A stretch of DNA of 64,000 nucleotides from CAZFUY01 sp964522445. Its GTDB lineage: Bacteria > Pseudomonadota > Gammaproteobacteria > SZUA-229. The stretch's first letter is position 1. Each line of letters begins with the position of its first letter. The translations under genes were made by a program, and so were the position numbers. Positions 57,828-64,000 of the stretch are shown here, in pieces. The stretch is taken from positions 1 to 64,000 of the forward strand of contig CAZFUY010000002.1 in the NCBI GenBank assembly GCA_964522445.1, given 5' to 3'. Below the pieces are notes generated by a model. The model was not told the origin of the DNA. It did not search any database and saw only the letters and a list, made by a program, of their open reading frames with translations.

Positions 57828-58370
57828 ATGGCTAAACTAATTCTATTTAATAAACCTTTTGGCGTTATTTGTCAGTTCCGCCCTGATGACAATCACCCCT
57901 CACTTGCTGAATATATTCCCATAAAAAAAGTTTACCCTGCTGGCCGTCTGGATCATGACTCAGAGGGCTTATTATTATTGACAGATGATGGCAGTTTACA
58001 AAATAAAATAACCCACCCAAAAAACAAAATGCCAAAAACTTACTGGGCACAGCTTGATAATGAAATTTCTGCTGAAGCCATTCAGCAATTAGAAAAAGGT
58101 TTGATGCTAAAAGATGGTCTGACCAAACCTGCAAAAATAAAACAAATTAAAGAACCCAAAAATATCTGGCCGCGAGTTCCACCTATTCGTGTTCGAAAAA
58201 ACATTCCAACAAGCTGGATAGAGCTAACAATTAAAGAAGGCCGCAACCGACAAGTTCGTCGAATGACAGCAGCGGTGGGTTTCCCTACCTTAAGACTAAT
58301 TCGTGTGAAAATTGGTGAATGGGAGTTAGGTGAATTATCACCAGGAGAATATAAATTATTAGATGTTTAA
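57828..58370 (+). CDS. rluE: rRNA pseudouridine synthase RluE-like
   Basis: A 180-residue RsuA/RluE-family pseudouridine synthase. The catalytic Asp is in AGRLDHDSEGLLLLTDDG, with LFNKPFGVICQFRPD (N-terminal) and IKEGRNRQVRRMTAAVGFPT. It lacks an S4 domain, which places it with RluE; E. coli RluE (217 residues) modifies U2457 of 23S rRNA. It is 15 bp after the exonuclease gene and likely co-transcribed. Confidence 0.92.
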   Translation: MAKLILFNKPFGVICQFRPDDNHPSLAEYIPIKKVYPAGRLDHDSEGLLLLTDDGSLQNKITHPKNKMPKTYWAQLDNEISAEAIQQLEKGLMLKDGLTKPAKIKQIKEPKNIWPRVPPIRVRKNIPTSWIELTIKEGRNRQVRRMTAAVGFPTLRLIRVKIGEWELGELSPGEYKLLDV

Positions 58371-58459
58371 TCTAAAGACATCTTTTTATAAAAAAACAGA
58401 GAAATACTCTGCTTACATCCTGTTGCTGAACTTTAAGATCAAGAAATTTTAAACTGATT

Positions 58460-58587
58460 TGCCTGGGGATGGATCGCGCTGTTTGCGCTCCGTCCCCGTT
58501 GTGATACCACTCAAGCTGTACGGAGTCGTGATTATATAGTCACTTCGAGGGGGACAGAGCTCAAAAATCGAGGTCTGTCCCCAGGCA
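58460..58587. repeat. composite palindromic element (BIME-like)
   Basis: 128 bp bounded by a perfect 10-bp inverted repeat, TGCCTGGGGA (58460-58469) and TCCCCAGGCA (58578-58587). Inside are two hairpins: GGGGATGGATCGCGC with GCGCTCCGTCCCC (about 58465-58498) and GGGGACAGA (58550-58558) with TCTGTCCCC (58574-58582). Palindromes of the GGGGACAG type are characteristic of repeats mobilised by REP-associated transposases. The rest of the 58371-58656 gap is non-coding. Confidence 0.65.
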
Positions 58588-58656
58588 TAATCAATCGAAC
58601 GATGTCTACTCATGACTAACTTGAGAAATTGCCAGGCATCAGATAAAGCCTGGTTA

Positions 58657-59658
58657 CTACATCTTAGTCGCATTATCTTTATCAATTAAAACCAGTGACA
58701 GCTCTTCCATTGCCCGTTCAAATCCAGGCCGCTCCATCAGCACACGATTACAACAGGCTTCTGCTTCAGTAAAACTATCTTCACCACGATAAATACGAGA
58801 CAAACCAATTAAGGCAAACGCATCAAAATCTAAATCCAGACTGCGATCATAATAATCACGCGCATTTACCATGTCGCCTTTATTAAAATAAGCATCACCT
58901 AAACGACTTAAAATATTTTGATTATAAGGTTCATTAGCAAGGATTTTGCTCCACAGAGAAATCGCTTCATCTAAATTACCCTGGCCACGTTGGCAGTTTC
59001 CTAAACCATAAATGGCATAACTATTATCTGGTTCAAGCTCAACTGCTTTGCGGTAATGTGCTTCAGCATTTTCATAATCACTTCGACGCTGATAAATATT
59101 ACCGACCATAGTCAGCACGGCAACATAATGTTCATCTAAGGAAAGTAATTTTTCAAAATATTTTAATGCTTTGTCATCATCACGGGATTTGTAATATAAA
59201 TTACCTAAACCCATTAATGCATAGCGATCTTCGCCCTGTGTTTTGATTGATTCCAGATAAAGTTTTTCTGATTTCTCAATCATGTCCATGCTTTTATAAG
59301 CATCCGCCAGACGCACCATAACATGCACATCACCGCGATTTATTTGCAGATATTTAGCCCAGAAATCGACACTTTTTTCAGGTTGACGCAGGCCACGATA
59401 ACAATCCCCTATGCCTCGCAAAGCAAATACATTGTTTTCATCAGTACGTAATAAACGAGAGTAATAACTAATGGATTTACCAAATTTTTTGGTAATACGA
59501 TATAGATCGCCAAGACCAACCAGGATATAGCTATTCTCTGGTTCTATATCCAGCGCAGTTATAAACATTTTCTCAGCGTCCTGATAACGACGCTGTCTCA
59601 TCATTTGCTTGCCCTGCTTGGAAAGCTTTAAAACTTCACTATTTGGTTGCACAACCAT
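58657..59658 (-). CDS. tetratricopeptide repeat protein
   Basis: A 333-residue cytoplasmic-looking protein made of about nine tandem TPR units, for example AEKMFITALDIEPENSYILV, ALKYFEKLLSLDEHYVAVLT and AEAHYRKAVELEPDNSYAIY. No signal peptide or membrane segment is seen. I use ATG at 59656-59658; a TTG two codons upstream is possible. It probably acts as a protein-interaction scaffold. Partner unknown. It is convergent with rluE and stands alone, 179 bp downstream of the pntB stop on the same strand. Confidence 0.88.
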   Translation of the reverse strand: MVVQPNSEVLKLSKQGKQMMRQRRYQDAEKMFITALDIEPENSYILVGLGDLYRITKKFGKSISYYSRLLRTDENNVFALRGIGDCYRGLRQPEKSVDFWAKYLQINRGDVHVMVRLADAYKSMDMIEKSEKLYLESIKTQGEDRYALMGLGNLYYKSRDDDKALKYFEKLLSLDEHYVAVLTMVGNIYQRRSDYENAEAHYRKAVELEPDNSYAIYGLGNCQRGQGNLDEAISLWSKILANEPYNQNILSRLGDAYFNKGDMVNARDYYDRSLDLDFDAFALIGLSRIYRGEDSFTEAEACCNRVLMERPGFERAMEELSLVLIDKDNATKM

Positions 59659-59837
59659 TCTCAATTCTGTTAATTATTATGGGATCATTTAAAGATCATT
59701 TAACCCAAAACATACTATGGGCATAAAGAGTATAATACGCCATTACATACTATCCAGCATATCATCCAAAAAGGTGATATTTTTTTGTAATGATTCAAGC
59801 TTATATAATAGTTGCTTTATTAAGAAATACAGAAAAA

Positions 59838-61229
59838 CTACAGTTGTTTTAAACCGGCTATTAATTCACCCACCGCTTTTTGACCATCGCCATACAACAT
59901 ACGGGTATTGTCCGCATAAAATAAATGGTTTTCGATGCCAGAAAAACCTGATCCCTTGCCACGTTTAATAACAATACAGTTTTTTGCTAAATCAGCATTT
60001 AACACAGGCATACCATAAATCGGACTGTCTGGATTTGTTTTGGCAACCGGATTAACCACATCATTCGCTCCAATAACTAGAGCGACATCCACGGTAGAAA
60101 ATTCAGGATTAATTTCATCAATATCAACAATTTTGTCATACTCAACACCCGCTTCGGCTAACAACACATTCATGTGCCCCGGCATACGACCCGCCACAGG
60201 GTGAATGGCAAACTTAACCGTAATGCCACGATCCTCCAGCAATTTCGCCAGCTCCTGCACCTTGTGTTGTGCCTGCGCAACGGCCATGCCATAGCCAGGA
60301 ATAATGACAACTTTTTCTGCATAGGCCATCATAATCGCCGCATCCGTGGCTTCCGTTTCTTTCATTGATCCCTGAATATCTTCTTCTGCTGCATCTCCAG
60401 CATCTGAACCAAAACTGCTAAACAGCACATTGGATATGGGGCGATTCATGGCTTTGGCCATAAGTTGTGTTAACAATGTACCCGCAGATCCAACAACCGT
60501 TCCCGCAATAATCATCGCTGCGTTATTTAATACAAAACCTTCGAAAGCAACGGCAAGCCCTGTAAATGCATTGAACAATGAAATAACCACAGGCATATCA
60601 GCGCCGCCAATCGGCAGAGTCAGTAACACACCCAGTAATAAGGCCATAACAAAAAAGCTAAGTACCAGAACACTGTTCACTTCAAAACCAAAACCAAGCA
60701 TTGCGCCTACAATGAGTGTTGCAATAAACAGAGCCAGATTAATAATGCCGTGCATGGGCAGTCTAAAAGTTTTGCGCATTATTCCCTGCAACTTGGCAAA
60801 TGCAATAGCTGATCCTGAAAATGACACAGCACCAATAAGCGCACCCAATACAGCTAATACCTGAATGGTGGATTCCAGTTCAATTTTTCCACTGGCCAGC
60901 TTTACCAGTTCGACTGCTGCAATAGCTGCCGCCGCACCACCACCCATGCCATTATAAATAGCAATCATTTGTGGCATGTCTGTCATTTCAACACGTTTGG
61001 CTGAGATATAAGCAATGGATGAACCGACAGCAATAGCAATAACTATCAGCAATGTATTGCCATGTGCAAAAACATCCGGTTCAAAAAAAGCAGCCAGTGA
61101 TGCTGCCACCATGCCCACGCCAGCCCAGACAATACCGTTGCGTGCAGTAACCGGCGAACTCATCTGTTTTAAGCCAAGAATAAAAAGCACTGCGGTTACG
61201 AAATATACAATTTGTATAAAAGAACTCAT
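59838..61229 (-). CDS. pntB: NAD(P) transhydrogenase beta subunit
   Basis: A 463-residue subunit with about nine transmembrane helices (1-270) and a C-terminal NADP-binding domain (about 285-460), of which VVIIPGYGMAVAQAQHKVQE is the NADP signature and VALVIGANDVVNP the second. Together with PntAA and PntAB it drives hydride transfer between NADH and NADP with proton translocation, giving NADPH. The ATG overlaps the pntAB stop by 4 bp (ATGA). Last gene of the pnt operon. Confidence 0.97.
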   Translation of the reverse strand: MSSFIQIVYFVTAVLFILGLKQMSSPVTARNGIVWAGVGMVAASLAAFFEPDVFAHGNTLLIVIAIAVGSSIAYISAKRVEMTDMPQMIAIYNGMGGGAAAAIAAVELVKLASGKIELESTIQVLAVLGALIGAVSFSGSAIAFAKLQGIMRKTFRLPMHGIINLALFIATLIVGAMLGFGFEVNSVLVLSFFVMALLLGVLLTLPIGGADMPVVISLFNAFTGLAVAFEGFVLNNAAMIIAGTVVGSAGTLLTQLMAKAMNRPISNVLFSSFGSDAGDAAEEDIQGSMKETEATDAAIMMAYAEKVVIIPGYGMAVAQAQHKVQELAKLLEDRGITVKFAIHPVAGRMPGHMNVLLAEAGVEYDKIVDIDEINPEFSTVDVALVIGANDVVNPVAKTNPDSPIYGMPVLNADLAKNCIVIKRGKGSGFSGIENHLFYADNTRMLYGDGQKAVGELIAGLKQL

Positions 61230-61519
61230 TTTTCAGCTCCTTTACTACTGGTAAACATTTCCAGCATACGCACCGTTGCCACATAGCCGCCTACCGCATT
61301 GCCTGCTGCAAGCGCTACTGCAAAAAAGCCAATAACAATTTCCAGCGTTGAATCCGCATGACCCATAACAACAATGGCTCCTACCAGCACAATGCCATGA
61401 ATAAAGTTTGATCCAGACATCATTGGCGTATGCAAAATTACCGGAACACGGCTAATTACTTCATAACCAGTAAAGGCGGATAACATAAATATATAAAGAG
61501 CAGTGAAACCTTCAATCAT
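61226..61519 (-). CDS. pntAB: NAD(P) transhydrogenase alpha subunit, membrane part (PntAB)
   Basis: A 97-residue membrane protein with three helices, corresponding to the C-terminal membrane part of E. coli PntA. Conserved: FTGYEVISRVPVILHTPMMS and GSNFIHGIVLVGAI. It overlaps pntAA upstream and pntB downstream by 4 bp each, so all three genes are co-translated. The split-alpha arrangement is typical of three-subunit enzymes in alphaproteobacteria and some gammaproteobacteria. Confidence 0.95.
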   Translation of the reverse strand: MIEGFTALYIFMLSAFTGYEVISRVPVILHTPMMSGSNFIHGIVLVGAIVVMGHADSTLEIVIGFFAVALAAGNAVGGYVATVRMLEMFTSSKGAEK

Positions 61520-62646
61520 CTTGTGAACTCCTCTCTGCGCAACCGAGTACTTTTAACCACGCCTTCACATAACAGCACCGACTTGGCAAGAACCTCATCA
61601 TTAAAATCCAGCACCAGCTCACCCTCTTTAATAAAAGGTGATATCAGATTAAATAAATTTTTGGCATACATTTCACTGGCATGCACGGGTGTTTGACTGG
61701 CAACATTTAATGGCCCATGAATAATAACTCGACTCTCAAAATCCACTGTATGACCGGGATCGGTTAATTCACAGTTACCGCCACCCTCAGACGCAAGATC
61801 CACAATGACCGCTCCTATTTTCATATTGGCAACCATTTCCTTGCTAATAATTTTAGGCGAGGGCTTGCCGGGAATAGCGGCTGTCGTAATAACCACATCT
61901 GATTGCGACACGTGTTTGGCCAGCACATCTTGCTGTTGCTGTTTTTCTTCATCATTTAATTCACGCGCATAACCACCTTCAGCATTGGCAGATACACCTG
62001 TATCAATAAATTTTGCCCCCAGAGATTCACATTGTTCACGAGTCTCAGACCGAACATCATAGGCTTCAACCACAGCACCCAGACGTTTGGCAGTAGCTAT
62101 CGCCTGTAGACCGGCCACGCCTGCACCAATAACCAGCACTTTTGCTGGACGAATAGTGCCCGCAGCGGTGGTTAACATGGGGAAGAAAACACTGGCCAGA
62201 TCAGCGCCCATCAATACACCTTTATAACCGGTGATGGCCGCCTGTGATGACAGAGCATCCATAGATTGAGCACGAGAAATACGCGGCACCAGCTCCATAG
62301 CAATACTGATTAATCCTTTGTGGCACATTTTTTCTGTAATTTCCTTATTTTTGTGCGGCTGCATAAAACCAATAACCGTTGCACCCTCATCGATCATATC
62401 CAGCTCTTCCAGCGTGGGCGGCATAACTTTGAAAATAAGATTTGAGCCTTTATATAACTCTGCAGGCGTATCAATAATTTTTACACCCTCAAAAAGCTCA
62501 TCAGGAAAATGTGCCGACAGAGCCGCACCTCGTTCCATTCGCACCTCAACACCCATAGCAATCAGGCGTTTGGCAACGCCGGGTTCCATCGCTATACGAC
62601 GTTCACCCGGAACAATTTCATTTGGCACAGCCAGACGTATTGGCAT
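61516..62646 (-). CDS. pntAA: NAD(P) transhydrogenase alpha subunit, soluble part (PntAA)
   Basis: A 376-residue NAD(H)-binding subunit with the alanine-dehydrogenase-like fold. Motifs: IRLAVPNEIVPGERRIAMEP, VLVIGAGVAGLQAIATAKRL (dinucleotide loop) and the domain-linking VEAYDVRSETREQCESLGAK. First gene of the leftward pntAA-pntAB-pntB operon; its stop overlaps pntAB by 4 bp. Upstream, the 62647-62819 spacer separates it from the mobile element and hemH. Confidence 0.97.
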   Translation of the reverse strand: MPIRLAVPNEIVPGERRIAMEPGVAKRLIAMGVEVRMERGAALSAHFPDELFEGVKIIDTPAELYKGSNLIFKVMPPTLEELDMIDEGATVIGFMQPHKNKEITEKMCHKGLISIAMELVPRISRAQSMDALSSQAAITGYKGVLMGADLASVFFPMLTTAAGTIRPAKVLVIGAGVAGLQAIATAKRLGAVVEAYDVRSETREQCESLGAKFIDTGVSANAEGGYARELNDEEKQQQQDVLAKHVSQSDVVITTAAIPGKPSPKIISKEMVANMKIGAVIVDLASEGGGNCELTDPGHTVDFESRVIIHGPLNVASQTPVHASEMYAKNLFNLISPFIKEGELVLDFNDEVLAKSVLLCEGVVKSTRLRREEFTR

Positions 62647-62819
62647 TTTTTACTCCTGCGGATTTATAGTTAAATCCCGGTTAACTTACGTTTTATTTTA
62701 TAACTCTGCATTAGCTTAGAAAACCTAGCTATAGTTGGGTATATACATACTGTACGTGCTCATCTGGAACGTGTACATTACTCAGCTGATAGTTTACGCC
62801 AATATCACTTTTCTAAATT

Positions 62820-62977
62820 GAGACCTTTGCACGATAGAGGCGCGAAAGAAAAATGCACTAAAATTTTACTGATTGAGACAGGAAACTTGCTAATAGCTAG
62901 GCTATTAGCAAGTTTTCTAACGAAAAGCAGTGAAATTTTAATCATTTTTACTCGTGAATATATCGCGCAAAGGTCTC
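62820..62977. mobile_element. MITE-like element, copy C
   Basis: 158 bp bounded by GAGACCTTTGCACGATA and its complement with one mismatch (CGCGA for CACGA) at the right. AAATT flanks both ends. Interior blocks match copy B, and it contains a long hairpin of GAAACTTGCTAATAGC type with GCTATTAGCAAGTTTTC. It lies 42 bp upstream of hemH, so it could alter hemH expression. A short frame inside it is not a gene. Confidence 0.8.
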
Positions 62978-63019
62978 AAATTATATTTATACACGAGAAT
63001 TTCAACAAATTTGCTTCTT

Positions 63020-64000
63020 ATGAAAGACAAAAAGAATAAATACCACACAGATTATCTACACGGCCCTCAGGAACGCATTGGGATTTTACTCGTCAATCTG
63101 GGTTCACCTGAAGCGCCAACTACCCGAGCGCTGAAAAAATATCTGGCTGAATTTCTCTGGGATCCCAGAGTTGTAGAAACATCACGACCTGTCTGGTGGC
63201 TAATTTTGCATGGTTTTATTTTACGTAAGCGCCCTGCTATTTCTGCAAAATTATATAAACGTATCTGGACAGATCAGGGATCACCATTAATTGCCACGTC
63301 AATGAAACAGGCTCAGCTCATTGAAAAACAGTTACAAAAACAGATTCGTGGCAATGTTTTAGTTGATGTTGCTATGCGATATGGCAAACCATCTATTGCC
63401 AGCGGATTACGCAGCCTTAGAAAATCGGGCGCTCACCGCCTGTTAATACTGCCGATGTATCCTCAATATTCTGCTACCACAACCGCTTCTGTTTTTGATG
63501 CCATTACTAAAGAATTACGCCACTGGCGCTGGCTGCCCGATATGCGTTTTATTAATAGCTATCACGACCACCCTGACTACATTGATGCACTGGCAAAAAG
63601 CATTTTGAATCACTGGAACAATAGCAATAGAAAACCAGATATGCTGCTATTTTCATTTCATGGTATTCCTAAAAGTTATTTTGAGAATGGCGACCCCTAT
63701 TATTGCCATTGCCAGAAAACAGCACGACTGGTTGCTAAAAAACTTTTACTAAAAGACACTCAATGGAAAATCGTTTTTCAGTCACGCATGGGCAAAGAAG
63801 AATGGTTACAACCCTATTGCGACACCACCTTAAAACAACTGGCTTATGATGGCGTAAAAAAAGTTGACGTTATCTGCCCCGGTTTTGCTACTGACTGTCT
63901 GGAAACACTGGAAGAAATTAATATGGAAAACCGGCAGATTTTTCTTGACCGTGGCGGTGCCGATTTCCAGTATATTCCTGCACTTAATGCAGAACAGATT
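63020..64000 (+). CDS. hemH: ferrochelatase, truncated by window edge
   Basis: 327 codons of a ferrochelatase, the enzyme that inserts iron into protoporphyrin IX. The start is ATG at 63020-63022 and the frame runs off the right edge, so only a short C-terminal part is missing. Motifs: RIGILLVNLGSPEAPTTRAL, LFSFHGIPKSYFENGDPY with the catalytic His (about 213), and VDVICPGFATDCLETLEEI with the conserved Glu. MITE copy C lies just upstream, so the promoter must be within it or in the 42 bp that follow. hemB, hemN and hemW are elsewhere in the window. Confidence 0.95.
   Translation, partial: MKDKKNKYHTDYLHGPQERIGILLVNLGSPEAPTTRALKKYLAEFLWDPRVVETSRPVWWLILHGFILRKRPAISAKLYKRIWTDQGSPLIATSMKQAQLIEKQLQKQIRGNVLVDVAMRYGKPSIASGLRSLRKSGAHRLLILPMYPQYSATTTASVFDAITKELRHWRWLPDMRFINSYHDHPDYIDALAKSILNHWNNSNRKPDMLLFSFHGIPKSYFENGDPYYCHCQKTARLVAKKLLLKDTQWKIVFQSRMGKEEWLQPYCDTTLKQLAYDGVKKVDVICPGFATDCLETLEEINMENRQIFLDRGGADFQYIPALNAEQI

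Noticed and set aside
60174..60864. Plus-strand frames across pntB
   Set aside because: They are shadows of a strongly conserved gene on the other strand, with no motif of their own.
62818..63039. 73-codon open frame upstream of hemH
   Set aside because: It lies almost wholly inside MITE copy C and overlaps the hemH start; no motif and no ribosome site.
1..64000. CRISPR array, tRNA and rRNA genes
   Set aside because: No regularly spaced identical repeats with unique spacers were seen, and no cloverleaf or rRNA segment was recognised by eye; a tRNA scan would be needed to exclude a divergent one.

Overview
The window looks like a chromosomal segment of a free-living gammaproteobacterium with a low to moderate G+C content. 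The evidence is gene order as well as gene content: def-fmt-rsmB-trkA next to lysM-dprA-smg-topA-tsaC, and radC / coaBC-dut-algC-argB / pyrE-exoIII. Outer-membrane (lpxL-type acyltransferase), chemotaxis, ubiquinone, heme and biotin genes fit a motile, respiring Gram-negative. I cannot name a genus. I recognised no rRNA, tRNA or CRISPR array.

Layout. 1-4.4 kb is an accessory island: an RtcR-like (CARF-like) sigma-54 regulator cut by the left edge, two small Xre-type regulators, the N-terminal stump of a type I restriction methylase (hsdM), a short unknown gene, and a DUF4224 protein followed by a tyrosine integrase. 4.4-13.8 kb holds a TtcA paralogue, a chemoreceptor, cytochrome b561, an lpxL-type acyltransferase, a methyltransferase, trkH/trkA and a multiheme cytochrome c. 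13.8-22.7 kb is a housekeeping block (rsmB, fmt, def divergent from LysM lipoprotein, dprA, smg, topA, tsaC). 22.8-33.6 kb has a REC-REC-PAS-GGDEF-EAL protein, a BASS transporter, a small Cys-repeat secreted peptide (EGKCGG repeats) beside a DUF302 protein, hemB-aroE, DUF2914, a gamma-carbonic-anhydrase-like protein, glutathione reductase, ubiA and a hemolysin III protein. 33.6-41.9 kb has comF divergent from bioB-bioF-hemN-ybaK and two DUF6316-like miniproteins, then mazG-like, fetAB, a FimV-like LysM protein and radC. 42-49.4 kb is coaBC-dut-algC-argB, DUF4124, TauE, pyrE and an exonuclease III gene at the position where Pseudomonas carries crc. 49.4-64 kb has ampG, a Rieske-like relic, hemW, rpmE, a thermonuclease-like gene, malic enzyme, malate dehydrogenase, a 5'-3' exonuclease, rluE, a TPR protein, the three-subunit transhydrogenase pntB-pntAB-pntAA, and hemH running off the right edge.

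How genes work together. hemB, hemN, hemW and hemH are parts of one heme pathway, though scattered. bioB/bioF make biotin. Malic enzyme, malate dehydrogenase and Pnt transhydrogenase together handle malate carbon and NADPH. trkA/trkH make K+ uptake. fetA/fetB make an iron exporter. rsmB/fmt/def serve translation.

Repeats are the most striking non-coding content: three 158-160 bp elements bounded by the same GAGACCTTTGCACGA inverted repeat (5.2, 13.0 and 62.8 kb), two near-identical 68-bp REP-like units in opposite orientation flanking mdh, and several other long palindromes in intergenic gaps. The best candidates for under-described biology are the EGKCGG peptide with no maturation genes in sight, the RtcR-like regulator in the island, the Rieske-like protein without its cluster ligands, and a catalytically complete exonuclease at the crc locus.
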